Shown here: piece by piece, positions 22,406 through 35,349 of the stretch
How positions within the stretch are numbered: position 1 is the stretch's first letter
How the letters are laid out: the number at the start of each line of letters is the position of its first letter
From: Phoronis australis
Lineage: Eukaryota > Phoronida > Phoronidae
Assembly (NCBI GenBank): GCA_002633005.1
Contig: NMRA01000420.1
Coordinates: 124,001-188,000, forward strand
Direction of reading: 5' to 3'
DNA: 64,000 bases
Translations under genes and position numbers: made by a program
Notes under the pieces: model-generated
Database searches by the model: none
Told to the model about the DNA's origin: nothing
Seen by the model: the letters and a program-made list of their open reading frames with translations, nothing else

Positions 22406-24503
22406 GAGAGAGAGGAGGTTGGGGGCGGGGAACGGAAACCCAATGCGCTTGTTCAGCAAAGAGGCCAGTATATAACCGAAATGCTACTGTGCGTTGTGTT
22501 TTCCCAACTGTACACGTTTTCTGTTTTCTATCAGTTGTGCCATGAAGGCATTCCCAACCGGTAACGCCTTCATGATGGTAGGCCTACTGATAAATCTACG
22601 GCCTTAGTGATGAATGTGTTTACGGAATAATAGCCTAGATTTCAGTTTAGTCTTGTGATCCGCTTTCGCCGAAAGCAAGAAACGGCTACTTGTCTCTTAG
22701 ACATATGGGAATCTTGACCAGTGACCTCTAATGCAGAGATAAGAGGCTCAACATTTGTGAATCAAGGGGAAAGAAGACTACTAATTTAAATGACAGGCAC
22801 ACATGTTATGTTGTTTAGGCCAGATTATTGAAATCTACGAACTTACTTGTTAGTTAGTCCAGGTATTTCCTTGTTATTAACATGCCAGATGCCATAATAA
22901 ATACCGCTCCACAGTCCGGAAGCCAGGTTGACAGATAAGCTATTCAAACAAACTGAAACCACGTGATGTTCGTAATATCAGCATCGTATCAGTTCAAGGA
23001 CGGCGTGTCATGTTTAAAATTATACTTGGTTGTTAAATCACTGATATGTGCTGGCTTTGTTATGTCTTCATGCTCCTTCCGATTCTTTGATCGTAACGAT
23101 AATATTACCGTATAAGAGCGTATTTAGGCAAAAGCGTCACTATGTGCAACTGGGCCTATACCCGGAAATACGTGCACGTGCTTGCTCGTGAAACAGTTTA
23201 GTAGAAACCAAGGAGCAAGTTTAAAAATAGCATGAGAGTGTAAACTCATCCAAGTAGATATTGAAATGTGTTCAATTCATGATTTTGATATAAATACTGT
23301 TATAAACCCTACTTCCATCACAAAAAATTGGTGATCGAGACCACTTCACCGTCATAATGAAATTGATCTGATAGGTGTTCCTTGGGAGTGGCTTCACTAG
23401 GTCTTCGATATAACTGATTGAGACTAAAATTTTACTTATCACAACGTGTCACTTAATGAGTGGAGCATGATCTCAAATGAGAAATAACAAACAGTCACTG
23501 GTCTGTAGTCAGCTTTGATAGTCAACTTCACATCTGAGTAACAAGTTGTGACCGGTTTTAGAGCGATGAATAATCCAAACCAAAGATTCTCTTCTTGGGC
23601 GGAACGCGAGTTTACAGCCGCCATAACTATTTAACGAAATTTTCCTACAAAAATATAAAAAGGACACGGGGAAAACGCACAGTTTAAAACAAGGGATAGT
23701 CGCTTGTGCGGCATAGGTGCGAATACTTTATCAACTCAGTGATTTCTACTTATGACAGACATAGAATACAAAATGCAAAGTCGCATTCATTCTGGGACGA
23801 AGATGTCATCAGAGCGCGTTGAGCTACCCTACACACTTGAGAGATACCTTTGGTGTTAGAAACTTTAGTTTTTAGAAAGTAAACAGTGACTTCATTAAGA
23901 ATCCCCAATTTGCGTCAATCTAGCCTCGCCAACCAAACACTTCTGTGACAGTCATTTTGCCCATGGTCCCCAAAAATTTCCGAACTTTCATCTGAGTTCG
24001 AAAAAATATGGAGATCCTAGAAAATACTTAGTTCAATAAAAACGAAAATCGGATTAGTCCATAATAGTGCTTGCCGCGACAGGATTCTTTCCGTTACCAA
24101 CTGGAACATCGAAACCAGATAATAGAGAAAACGACTCAAAGGTTGGCCATCCATAAAATATGCGAATTCGAAAACAGCGCATGAACGAATTGTTGCGCTG
24201 AAGGACTCTTAAAGACCGAGTAGTCTATGAACGCAAAAGGCCGATTTCGATTTTTCAATTTTAGCCAAAATGCAACTTTAACCAGAGTACATGAAGTGGA
24301 CACGAACCGACAAGAAAATACGTCCAACTCGAACATTCTCCTCGAACAGGTTTAGTAAGCGCCTTAGAGAGTTTCCCATGACATGTCAGGAGTTTGCGAT
24401 GGTGTGTTTACTCTTATCGATCAATCAAAACGAATGAGTGCTCAAATGCTCAATGCTTAAATGGCTGACGACACTCGGAATAGTAGGTTCATTTTATGGA
24501 TGA
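22406..24503. other. Non-coding, nothing recognised
   Basis: There is no open frame with family resemblance and no identified repeat. It contains several cacgtg words and AT-rich stretches only. Confidence 0.5.
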
Positions 24504-24789
24504 AGTGGCGGGTCTAGGATATCACAAGGGGGGCCCAACATTTTGTCTGAAAAGATTTGTGCAAAGCACGATTAGATGCGCATAGCACCGAATGGGGGGA
24601 GGTCGGGAGGGGGGTTGGCCCCCTTCCAGCCCAGGAAAATTTTTCTGTTTTTTCTTCTAAAAATCAAGCATTTTCCTTGATTCCTAAAGTATTATCCAAG
24701 AAAAAAAGGCAAAGAAAAATAAAAAATGAAAAAAGGCAAAGAAAAATAAAAAAAAAACAAAAAAACAGAGAACTTGTCAAACATGAAAA

Positions 24790-24857
24790 ACTGCAATTAT
24801 CACAGACTCGAACTCTCAACCTGGCGCGCGTGCTTTACCACTGTACCACCACGATTT
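24790..24857 (-). repeat. tRNA-derived SINE head (A and B boxes)
   Basis: On the minus strand an A-box-like ggtggtacagtggtaaagc is followed about 20 nt later by the B-box-like gagttcgagtc. An A/T-rich tail with long T runs follows to about 24690. The cloverleaf is incomplete, so this is a SINE or tRNA relic rather than a working tRNA. Just upstream, 24504 begins with the aagtggcgggtctagg end of the CAGTGGCGGAT family. Confidence 0.5.
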
Positions 24858-27580
24858 CACTAATAATTTGATACTAAGTGACCTACTCGTTTATGGTCCA
24901 CAGCGTTTGCTTGCGAAATGTACTTCTTTTTGTAATGCTTATTACATATTTTATTTTTTGTGCAATCAGTTCGTAACAAATTTGTTGTATTTAAAATAGT
25001 TTTCAATTGCCCAAAAGACCAAATCCGTTTTTTGTGTTGGCATTTATGGCGCGATTGCTTTGGAAATCGTCTTAAGTTAAGGTTTGACAAAGAGAGAATT
25101 ATGAGTTTCTGAGTGATTCACTAACGCTTCGATTAAAATTCACATCTTACCAGCAGCTTCTGTTTTTTCATCGTCACTCAGATTTCACTTTCTTTAAAAA
25201 AATCATGAAGTAATTTTCTTCATAGCACAGTGAAGCAGACGACGGAAACGGAGTCGTAGTGCGCAGCGCCACTGCCGGTCGCATAGAATATGGCGGGAGA
25301 GCCTATACTTAGCCATAGTTTCGTTACGATTGAATTTGACACTTGAAATTGGATCTGAGCCCCCCAAACACACTAAAACTGCACACATTTAAATCTTGTT
25401 TCCGCCGTTTAATGTTAATTACCGGGGTTAATTAATGAACTCAACATTTCCCTACGCTCTGGCTGTATTCTTTTTTTGCGGCAGCCAAGGGGGAGGGGGG
25501 GTGGTCCCGGGCCTCCTGCCTCCCCCTAAATCCGCCTATGTCAATAACCATTAGAGGCGACATAAAGGAATACGTCTTGTCTCTAGATGGCGATAGAATA
25601 GTCGGCGGGACATCCAGACTCTCCCGTCCGCGGTAAGTCACCAAGTCGTGAGATCACCTCATCCACGAGTCGGTTCACTCAGAATTGCCAGTACGTCGTG
25701 GAACTTGTGACATTTCGGGAGTTGGCTTAACTTCATTAGTTCGACAAAGAGAAAATTTCCGAGAAAAGAATGACATCAAAAGCCGAGAAATGACCACTTA
25801 TTGATGCCCTATATTACAAAATAATGCCTTGATGACGTTTATAATCTGCTTGTGCGGAGACAATTTGACCAGATCCAAGTGAGGCATTGCGCTGCTATTG
25901 GCTTACGAAGTAAATGCCTCCACAGTCCACAATCTCTAGATTCCATTCAACTATAACATTGGGACTACACCGCCCCAAGCGGTCATTTCTTTAGTTAGTG
26001 TGCTACCAATGTTGTCGGGGATCACCGATGTAGCTTGTGTCTGATGATTCTGATCTGTCCTTCATGTGCGTGAGGCAAACAAAGCAGATCAGTCTCATGT
26101 GGGTGATGAGATACCCACCCTTTAATCACAGACTTACATTTATACAAGTCCATGGTTTAGTGTTTGCAATACTTGTGCACATTCACCATTAGTATAATAA
26201 TCATCTGAGACCTGCGCAACTCCGTCAATACAATCTGTCTAATAGCTTCCCTAGCAACAATAACCGCCGGGGTCAACCATTATTGATAAGGTTACTAAAT
26301 ACAATGAAGCGACCCCGTGTTCATCGGTAGAAGGTATGCGACGATGCAGACCGGGCATTGAAGTGTCCTTGCTACTGGGCGTCGTCACGAACCGTCGAAG
26401 AGTTAAAGATCGGAAGATGTGAATACAGCCTGGTCAGTGGTCACAAAGGCACACCAGACTGGCGTACTTGCCTGCGTACCGGTAAACTATACGTCAAGGA
26501 CGCTTAGGAAACACTCTTTTGTGTGGTAAGTTATTGAGTTGGGTTAATCCAAGATCAGTAACGAATACATACGTACCGTCTAATCTAGATTGGCACACTG
26601 ACAACAGGCAACCTTCTTGGGATCCATGGGGATCCGGGACTTTGTGGTGGTATTTCCCTATGTAGTACGTCCTAGGTCGGGTATCAGTCGAACCCTATAA
26701 AGTCAACCTGCTTTCCACTCGTGGCGTCATGCCTAAATCTTCTAATAATGCCAGTAATGTATTCAAGACATGTTGATAATGATAGTCTTAACGTACCTTG
26801 GCACTCGCGAAAACTCAGTCAGAACCTTTAGTTTTTACGGGGGGGGGGGGGGGGNGGGGTATTTTTATCCGATTGTGTCCCTCTTCAGTTGAAATTATAA
26901 GGCATACCATTTTAGAGAATCAAATAAATCAAATAGTCGTAAATACTCACGGTCAGTTTCAAAAAGACGGTGCAATTGGAAGAGACCCATTTGCATCAGC
27001 TGGTCACAAAAGCTTTGTCAGTTCCCTTAACAATAAACGACCATTAGATCTGCAGGCATTTGATTCAAGCTAAACATAACAAAAACTGTCTGTAGAATTC
27101 TGCTACAAAAACGAACCGTTCGTGGATTTTTGAAGCATAAAATGAATATTTCGTGAGGGAATGTAAAGAAGAAAAAGCTCCAGTTGGAAATGAATATAAC
27201 AGGAATGCACCTCAAGAAATTCACCTTGAGTTATAATCCGTCGGCAGAAGTATCAAATCCTTGTGAATCTGTCCGTGAACAACAATGTCATCTCTCCAAA
27301 GTATACACCGTCTCTGAATATAAGTCTATCCTCTGTTGAGTCTATCACGGTACATCCCCGCAACGGGAGCACTTCCTGTACGTGTTATATGTTGGTTATT
27401 ATATCATACAATTATGTAACTGCACGCTTATCTACGTTACTTAGGTATACCTTGGTAAAATATCACGCACTTCTCGACCGATCCCGTCTTTTGAGTCCTT
27501 GTTCAGTGCCCTACCTGGTCAGGGCATTTTTTGTGTCATTTTGGAGCAATTTATTGGCGATTTTTGATGCCAGTCGGCGA
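24858..27580. other. Non-coding with decayed repeat pieces
   Basis: At about 25485-25545 there is a GC-rich segment ending ccctaaatccgcctatg, which looks like the right end of a CAGTGGCGGAT-type element. A poly-G run with one N is at 26839-26859. No gene is supported. Confidence 0.45.
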
Positions 27581-27588
27581 TATAAATA
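27581..27588 (+). promoter_or_regulatory. Candidate TATA box for the 36-residue-repeat gene
   Basis: TATAAATA lies about 200 bp upstream of the ATG at 27783. Transcription would start near 27612. A short upstream ORF (ATG about 27649) overlaps the main start in another frame. A possible acceptor cgttttcag ends at 27759, so the 5' UTR could also be spliced. Confidence 0.35.
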
Positions 27589-27782
27589 AACACCCGATAA
27601 TCTTCCGGCTGCTCATCTTTTACTGCCACTGTCGATTGAAGAGTTGAAATGTTCAGACAAATTCTGTTACGTATGCCTTCGGAGGCCTTGCTTTGTACCT
27701 CTGTTATTCAGTATTGGACCAAGTTCTCCGCAATCACTGCTTTCATGACGTCGTTTTCAGACAAGGTGACGACACCTTACAC

Positions 27783-28015
27783 ATGGAAATACGGAACCAC
27801 AAGGGTGAACTAATTATTCACCCCACTCAAATCACGCGATGTCCAACAGACCAAGCAAAGAACAACTACATTCTGGGAAAGCGAGGCACGGTGAATTTGG
27901 CATGGGAGCCCAAGCCCGACGAAAAGCCTATCCCGAGGATAAAGCCGGAAGCGGAAACGATTTATGAACCACATCGAGGCAAGCGAATGCAAAACCTCAT
28001 GGTCAAGTATGGAAA
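27783..28015 (+). CDS. Repeat protein exon 1
   Basis: It encodes residues 1-77 plus two bases: MEIRNHKGELIIHP to RMQNLMVKYG. The donor is GGAAA|GTAAGT. The frame remains open upstream without an ATG to about 27693. Read-through past the donor stops at once (TAA at 28017), with an AATAAA at 28090, so a short isoform is conceivable. Confidence 0.75.
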
Positions 28016-31000
28016 GTAAGTTCAAAAGCCAGTCTAGACCGCGTTGTGACTGCTGAACATCAGACAATGTTTAAAGTGAACGATGAAGAAATAAAGCACA
28101 TGCATTTCCTCATTTACTCAACTTTCATTATGCAGGCCTAAAGTTTCTAAAGCACAACAAAAATGTAATGGTAATTTGAGCCTCATAGAAAATGTGGCAA
28201 ATGTGATTTTTACTTGCTACCGGTATTAAAGAATCCACTTTTTGAGAGTTAAAGCTCCCTCAAATTTGTTGTTACCAAAAAGTGGTGCCATGCAGGAGCA
28301 GCAAACAGGTTGCTTTAAATTACACAGTTTCAACTCCTGAACAAAGTTAGAATAATGTATAGTACCGACAATTGTTGCAAACATTATTCGTTGATAGAAA
28401 CACGTTGTCAATAACCAAAGATAAAAATTGACTGATATAGTAAGAAAAAGACGTAAGGTTCTCCCGAGCAAAAGATTCAAACATGGTGCAAATTTTGTAT
28501 TGCGTTTTTCTGTCTGAATTTTCCTTTTTGCTAATTCACCGTAAACATCTATAGTTATTTCGTTTTTTCACTTCAGGGCATTCCGCTATCACTTTTTGTA
28601 ATAAAATAATACACATAGGCAATAGACTACTATGCACGACTATTTATCAATTGTGTTGCAAAGGAGAAAAGACCCAGTCTTCTCAAACATGGCTCGGAGT
28701 TTTACAAAAATGGCTCAACATTTTCAAACATGACTCAGAACCTCTAAACACGGTGCAGCACCAGCCTTGACTACATGGCGGGAGAACAATCAGCCTGTTG
28801 TCCAACAAGAACATAAATTGTAAATCGGTTAACTTATTCGCGGTGAAGCTCTTTAGCAAAATCTTAAGGCGGATGACACAAGTGCCATCTACTAACTTTC
28901 AGGGGTAAGGCAGTGGCCCCCGATTTAAACGACCCTACAGAAAACACTAACGACGCCCAAGTGCGAGGAGACTTCGAGACGACCGGGTACCAAAACTGAT
29001 GTTTACCTGGGTATGCAATCACACTCAACTCGGCATCTCAGAAATCCTTCCTAAGCTTATGGTGATGGTCACTAAACGACAGGGAGATGTGTGAAGTATA
29101 ATCATTAATTCCTGTCCAGTGTTGTCTCACTTATCGGCAAATTCTGAGAAAGCTTTTATACCCGAGGTTTTATATTTATATTGCTCAAGATATCAGCAAA
29201 TCTGAGAATGCTTTTATAGTCGTATTGTCCAGTACAGCGTGTGTGTAAATTATTTCCTTGTTTGAAACCCACTCACTACAAATCTTCAGCATGACACCAT
29301 CTGCGAGACCCGTTGCCCGAGTGAAAGATGATGGGGAACCGAACGCAGACTTAGACAAGGGACGCCGGATGAGGACTGTCCTTCACAGTGGGCGCAGGCG
29401 CAGCCAGACTGCACGACCGGCACCAAGGGTGAAACCGGAAGCAGAGGACAATGCAGACTTGGACAAAGGAAAGCGCATGAATGCGCTGATTGCTAAATAT
29501 GGTAAATATTCTCAGGGTGTCTTCAGTTGAGGTAGCATGCGCCTGGGTCCGCCTTCGTTCACAGTATCGCTCTATTTGTATTTGTATCGACCCAATGTGA
29601 GCAAGTAACCTTCGTAGATATAATCCTTAATCCGCCCCTCTTAATGTTCAGCTAAAGTAGCGTGCGTTTGTGCACTCGGTCCGAAGTCTTGGCTTCAACA
29701 TGACGTATCTTCACTCTTTGTTTTCACGACAGAGTTTATTGCTTTGTCTGATTAGCATATTTTGAAGAACATTCGGCACTTATTGTTATGTAGGACCTTA
29801 TGGGCTTGTCGGAGTATTTTGGGAAATATCTACAAAAATATTGATTTTATTTCAGTAAAATCATATATTTTTGAAAGTAGATTTTTGACTTCATACCAGC
29901 CTGCTATTAATAAGATCACGTGACCATGCTTTTTATTAAAATTTAGCGAAAGGAGATGGTACGTCTATAGCAAAACAACGTTATCAATCAATGATCATTT
30001 TTATATAAACATACATGATGAAATCTCAAAAACGCTGCTGCAGTTTTCTAATTATCATTTCGTTTTCGTTTTATGCCACTTTTGATTTATTTCATGAAAA
30101 CCATAAAGGCCCCATTTTTTGATAGCTCTCATGCAAAAGTGGAATATCTTAAAAACAATACCTAATAGCATTTTGGAGAACAGTGGATAAGTTATTGTAT
30201 CTGAAAGTTTCTTAGGAATCTGACCAGCCATTTCTGATATAGGATGTTCCAAAATTTGCCAAATTTGGACATCTTTCGACGGTCCTACATAACCTTAAAA
30301 TAAAATTTTAAAGTTTATGATAAAGATGTGTTTTCGCAGACACTGAGATGACTTTTGTAAGCTATCATCAATTGCGAATAAGCGAGATTAAATGTTAACG
30401 TTCATTGCTTGAATAAACGCTGATTTAATGTTTCCACCTTAAAAATGTTTTCTCCAGAAGGCGAATTAACAAAGTTTCAATTATTTGCAGGCGACCTCGC
30501 TGTTTCTCCGAGACCTGGGCCACGTGTCAAACGAGAAGCCGAGGATAACGCAGACCTTGATAAAGGTCGACGAATGGAAAACCTCGTTAACAAGTACGGA
30601 ACTCTGGGTCTGTCTGCCAGGCCGGCACCGCGCGTAAAACCCGAAGCAGACGACAACGCTGAACTTGATAAAGGAAAAAATTGCAAAAAACTGCTGGCAG
30701 AATATGGTAACATTCCGCGAAGTTCCCGCCCAGTACCTCGTGTAAAGCCAGAGGCTGACCCCAACTATGAACTGGATCAAGGAAGGAGAATGCAAAATTT
30801 GTTAGAAAAATATGGCGACATGCCGCAGTCTGCCAGACCAATTCCAAGGGTGAAACCTGAAGCCGAGGAAATAGCTAATCATGGAAGGAACGGGTTGGCT
30901 CGACATTTATTAAATAAGTATGGCACACTTCCTGGAAACTTAAAGGAACGTCCCAGAGTGACATCTTCCGGTCACAATTACGCGTATAAAGATCGGGGCG

Positions 31001-31098
31001 GGAGAATGCAGCGGGCCATATCGGAAATGGGAAAAAGTCAGATTATTTACAAACCAGGGGTTCAAACAAAGAAACACGAGCGAGTACAGACTCTATAG
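27783..31098 (+). CDS. Uncharacterised protein of eight ~36-residue repeats (3 exons)
   Basis: Function is not recognised. Exons 27783-28015, 29290-29501 and 30491-31098 join in phase (2 then 1) to 350 residues plus TAG. Repeats begin at residues 48, 84, 120, 156, 192, 228, 264 and 302. Each of the first six is exactly 36 residues, of the form RPxPRVKPEAExNA then LDKGxRMxxLxxKYG. Repeat 2 is diverged after the Met (HSGRRRSQ) and repeats 7-8 are degenerate. Both introns interrupt the repeat at KYG, so exon shuffling or duplication of the unit is likely. There is no signal peptide, membrane helix or cysteine framework; the protein is basic and hydrophilic. The regular, charged, proline-bearing repeats would suit a cytoskeletal or scaffold protein, but that is only a guess. 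The first ATG lacks a strong context. Confidence 0.82.
28903..28999 (+). CDS. Possible alternative terminal exon of the repeat protein
   Basis: After the acceptor actaactttcag, a frame in the phase needed by exon 1 is open for 32 codons to TGA: GKAVAPDLNDPTENTNDAQV then RGDFETTGYQN. Joined to exon 1 it would give a short protein with one repeat. The evidence is only the splice site, the phase and a coding-like composition. Confidence 0.3.
29290..29501 (+). CDS. Repeat protein exon 2 (repeats 2-3)
   Basis: Acceptor caaatcttcag; donor TATG|GTAAAT. It encodes MTPSARPVARVKDDG to NALIAKYG. Phase 2 in, phase 1 out. It carries two full 36-residue units. Confidence 0.85.
30491..31098 (+). CDS. Repeat protein exon 3 (repeats 4-8, stop)
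   Basis: Acceptor caattatttgcag. It encodes DLAVSPRPGPRVKREAEDNA through to HERVQTL and TAG. Repeats 4-6 are nearly perfect; repeat 7 has 38 residues and repeat 8 keeps only RPRV and GGRM..A. An AATAAA at 31728-31733 is a candidate polyadenylation signal. Confidence 0.87.
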
Positions 31099-33003
31099 AA
31101 ATCTCCACAAACTTCAAAATGTTGATTTCATCCTACAATTCATTCATTGTTTGCGCATTCATATTTTAATACCACATCACCCTGTAAGTAGCGCAGCCTA
31201 TACGTATTCTAGGGCTACATATTTGGTTAAAAACGGTTCAGTGCTGAATATTAAACCCTTCGATTAGACTCATAACTTGCCACAAAATCCTTGAAATTTG
31301 TTGTTTACGATTTTGAAGAATACGTTTTGCAGTTAAAAACCACATATAGACATTTTCTCTACTACTATTCAAATTGGAATCTAATGCAGTAGGACTACAT
31401 TCCTGCGTTTTTGTTGTTTGGTATTGAACCGCTTTAGTTTCGCCGTAACGAATACTTTACAAACACATAGATTTCAGCTGTTTTAATGGTTTACACCGAT
31501 AAATAATCTAATGCATCAGTCAATTCACCTTTGATTTAAGTTGTTGTTTGCTGTGTCTCTTGTTGTTTTGAGTGGAGTCTTGGTTTGCAAATTGTTTGTT
31601 TGTCAGGCGCCTTATATGTTTTACATATAACTGAGTCATGTGATTGGCGCGTTTCACTTTGCAATTAAATACATATACAATTAATACTTATGATTGTCAA
31701 CTTGTGAAAGTCAATCTTTCAAAAGTAAATAAATGGACAACGTTCTATTGAACAGGCATTTCTGTATGTCGTAAGTTTATCCACTAGGTGTCGCGGAGGT
31801 AGAAAAGCAGGAAAGCAAACCCGATATAAACAACGCAAATTTGCCAAAGCGTGCCACCAACGACAGAGTTCTGCTGTGCTATTTTTTAATGAGGTTCAGA
31901 TTACCGACACATTTCAGCTAACTAAGATTTGGCTTCCGGTGGCTGGTAAGCTACGATAGAAACTATTTTTGTACAGATTCTGGAGGAGCTTAAACAATAT
32001 GTAGATAAGCACAAAGTTCAGAAATGGGGCGACCTCTATCGGTAACCCATCAGCTTTACAGTTTCGACTAAATTCGAAACGCATGCCTTATTACAGAATT
32101 TATGTTTATGATATTTAGTACGTTCATTGCTTAATTTCTGCATCGCTTGTCACAGACATTATTTAAACACAAATGCATGTGTTGCAGATGTTTTTATCTG
32201 CAACTCATCTGCTGAGTCATCTCACTCCAGTTTCATGTCTGATCATGTCCATCAGGTTTTCCTGGCGAAAGAGCTGTCATATAGAGCTTTCGACGAAATA
32301 TGCTTGACGTATACTCGCCAATGTACACTACGAGCTGAAAGAAGATTATTTCCCATCAATCGTTGTGGTTATTTCATTTACTGAATAGTGGCGCCACCTG
32401 CTGCCTACCTCGGAGACAGATTCTCTTGTTTATCCATTTGTGTGAGCGTGTGTATGTGAAACCAGTGTTTTCATCTTGGAAGTATGGGACCGGATTTGGC
32501 CCCCAAAATAATTACCTCCCAGTTTCCACTCATTATGCTCCACGGTCAACTACAGTTGTGCGAGTAAAATTCCCGAGTTGCCCTCCAAGACACTGTTCGG
32601 CTTCAGGCTCGGTGGGCGCCTACAGATTTACCAGCCAACCCAAGGAATTTCTATTAGAATCCACCGAAAGATGTCGCACTGACAAGCACAAAAGATCCCC
32701 ATTGTCATGCTTTGTTTATATGAAGCTTGATAATGATACCACCGAAACCGCCTCTACATTTTAGAAAAGTTGTCATATTTCTCTGCTTGAAACGGCGCAA
32801 TTTAAACATTAAAGTAATCAAAACACAGAAGATTCTGAGATTTTAACAATGACTCGTTATGAGCGAAAATGTGACTTGGTTATGTTATTTACTGCTTTTT
32901 TCTGTAAAACGTCGGCGATGATATTGTTGAACCCCTAGCAAATACTTGCACACGTGAGATAGATGTTGTAGGGCGGAGGAGCATAACTTTCAAAGCAAAA
33001 ATG
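31099..33003. other. 3' flank of the repeat gene; non-coding
   Basis: It includes the probable 3' UTR up to about 31750. The open frames at 32127-32384 and 32363-32764 show no family resemblance, and the latter lacks splice or promoter context. Nothing else is seen. Confidence 0.45.
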
Positions 33004-33168
33004 CATGCGCGCACCCAAGGGGGGGGGGGCTCGGGGNATTAAAAAGGCAGGTACTACCAAAGTTCGGCGAATGCACAATTCATAGCACTGAACGCACTCT
33101 TTTTTATTAAAAGGTCCACATTCTCAAAAATTCGAGCCCGCCCATCTTTTAGGCTGGGTGCGCGCATG
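33004..33168. mobile_element. MITE family C copy (TIR CATGCGCGCACCC, 5-bp TSD)
   Basis: The left end is catgcgcgcacccaaggg and the right end is ggctgggtgcgcgcatg. It is flanked by AAATG on both sides (32999-33003 and 33169-33173). The interior has aaaggtccacattctcaaaa, matching in reverse the interiors of 59616-59855 and 63031-63283. One N is at 33037. No coding capacity. Confidence 0.75.
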
Positions 33169-35212
33169 AAATGTCTCCGCGTAACCTCTGAAAATGGCAT
33201 ACAAGCGGTGTTTGTTTGGACATGATCATATGGGCAGCGGGGGGGGGGGGTGAGTCCTCTTGGGCCTAAAACCTCCACTAGAAGCTTTCCCAATCTGAAC
33301 TATCCGAAGGTTGATAAGTTGATGAAATGTAAACAATGTTGTAAAATTTGCTTCCTGTGACGGTCCTGCCTGAGTGATCTGTTACTTTGGAACTCCAAGA
33401 CACGAAGACTACAGCCCCACACACAACCCCTCAGGCAAAAATCGAATGTGGAACTTCTTCTTTCTATTCTCCCTGTCGCAAAAGAGACAAAAACGGCCAC
33501 TGTCCTGAAGAGGTGGCGCTTGGGCAGAGATAAGTGTACGTACGATAGAAGAGTACGCGAATATTTCCAATCAAATAATTGTAATTTTCTTCAGTCCCAA
33601 ATTATTATGTTAAATTACCGTTCAACAGGGAAAATTCTAGTGATGGTTAAAAATAGAATAAAAAGACAAGCGTAAAATTATAAAGTGTTTGCACTGTTCA
33701 TATCGAAATAATTGTAAGGTAATGCCCGTGCGAAAAAGTTCAGTGTGTTAGTTTGCACTCTGAAGAGACTCTACAAGAGAATCCCTCTATTGTCTGAAGT
33801 GGGTATTCAGTTGCAACCAGCACCAACAAATTATGAATTGAGGATCTATAATTAAAGTATTATCGATTTAGATGCACTTTAATGAGCTAACATAAGACAC
33901 GCACAATAGGCCGCTTCAATACAATTAAGTTGATGTCGTCCTCTAACTCTAGAAATCGCGCACTCAAAACCAGCACAATAGTCATTCACAGCACAAGTCT
34001 TCAGATGGAAGGAACCGAGAAACGCAAACCATATCACCGTACGTCATGATAATTACCGTAAGTGTACAGTCCCGTTTGAAGGAAATATTATTCGAATGGC
34101 ACCAACTAATTTGATTTCGCAATAAAATTTTACCTCACATGGACCCGAATTTCAAATTCCCCCCTGGTCGTCGCCAGTTTCGCAACCCCCACAAAGGCTC
34201 CGCAAAATTGGCCGTTTGGGAGGGGGGGGGGGTGCAAACCCAATGTTGGGTAGTCACCAGAAACTTCGGTCCCATCTTTCAACTAAATTGCACTAGAAAG
34301 GGTCGCGCATATAGGCTGTGACTTAAACCTTCAGGCGGATATTTTTGTGATTTCCACTTTATTAGGTTGCCAAAACGAGACACTTCCAAAATCACTTTTT
34401 AGTAAGGTACGAAACTCTTACCTCGAGCTGCGAAATCCAGAGATTAATGCAAGAATGAATAACATCACCTCAGAAATGATAAGGCGGAACACCGTCTAGG
34501 AGACTTCGGTAATAATTTCGTTTGTTTCGGGGAGTGAAAATGATGCCTTAAGTCAGTATTCATTTTATTAGTGTTGATTTCCGGAGAAGCATGGAAGACG
34601 GTTTATTCCGCGGAGCTTTACAAGCCCGCTCCTAAGAAATGTTTAGTAACTATACTTGTTATCGTAAATTCTAGTTCATTATGGTGGCAGCCTGTTACGG
34701 TTTACGAGTTCAACATACATTCCAAAAATCACAGAATTTTGTGTCAACCACTGGTATAGTACATGTACTTTGAACACCTGCATGCAGAGTAGGGCCGCTC
34801 CTCTACGAGAGGACCCCGACTGAAAGGCGGGCCCTCGATGTGAAAGGCTCTATCATTAATACAAATGTAAACTAGTAAAATCATCCGGTGACCCTCCAGG
34901 AGGGGATTGATTCCGTCATTGGGGCCCGTCCCCCTGCGTGAGCGGCCCCTGTTAAGAAGAAAGCGCACTAAACAGGGTGTTGCCAAAATGAAATCACAGG
35001 GGCCCCTTTAAGGACTGGGGCGCCCTAAATTAAAAAATATATATAACTTCGGGCTACAATATAGGACAGTGTTTGTATATTAAGAAATGGAGGGATATTC
35101 TCAGTTAAATTTAGGGTTGCTGGATTGGCTGGGCATTTTAAGCTTTATAGATTCCATGTGGTGCTTAGGAATGTTAGCTTGCTGTTTGATCTTGAACTTT
35201 GTCCCGCCTCCC
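33169..35212. other. Non-coding, nothing recognised
   Basis: There is a GC-rich string at 33235-33290 and poly-G runs, but no supported gene. Around 34780-35020 there is a segment rich in ggggcccc-like strings that may be an old repeat. Confidence 0.4.
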
Positions 35213-35349
35213 GTTCAGTAACGCTAGGACCTCGCTAAAAAGCAAGACTTCGCAAGATTACGTGAGATATTGCCGTGTATTTTAAATAAGAACACGTGAC
35301 TTTGACTAGGTTTTAGCTAGGTCCTAGCGTGGGTCCTTGCGTCTACTGA
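35213..35349. repeat. MITE family A copy
   Basis: It begins cgttcagtaacgctaggacc and ends agctaggtcctagcgtgggt, continuing to ctactgaacg. Core aagcaagacttcgcaagatt. This is among the best preserved copies. Confidence 0.75.

Noticed and set aside
22274-22564. Open frames across the 22285-22405 gap
   Set aside because: They are composed mainly of unknown bases; the dinucleotide flanks keep the frames open.
26839-26859. Single N at 26855 as a possible contig junction
   Set aside because: Unlike 3691 and 38336, the flanks are not duplicated; it is more likely an uncertain base in a poly-G run.
30481-30847. Several 86-104-codon minus-strand frames
   Set aside because: They are shadows of the repeat-protein exon 3 on the opposite strand; the periodic coding sequence keeps them open.
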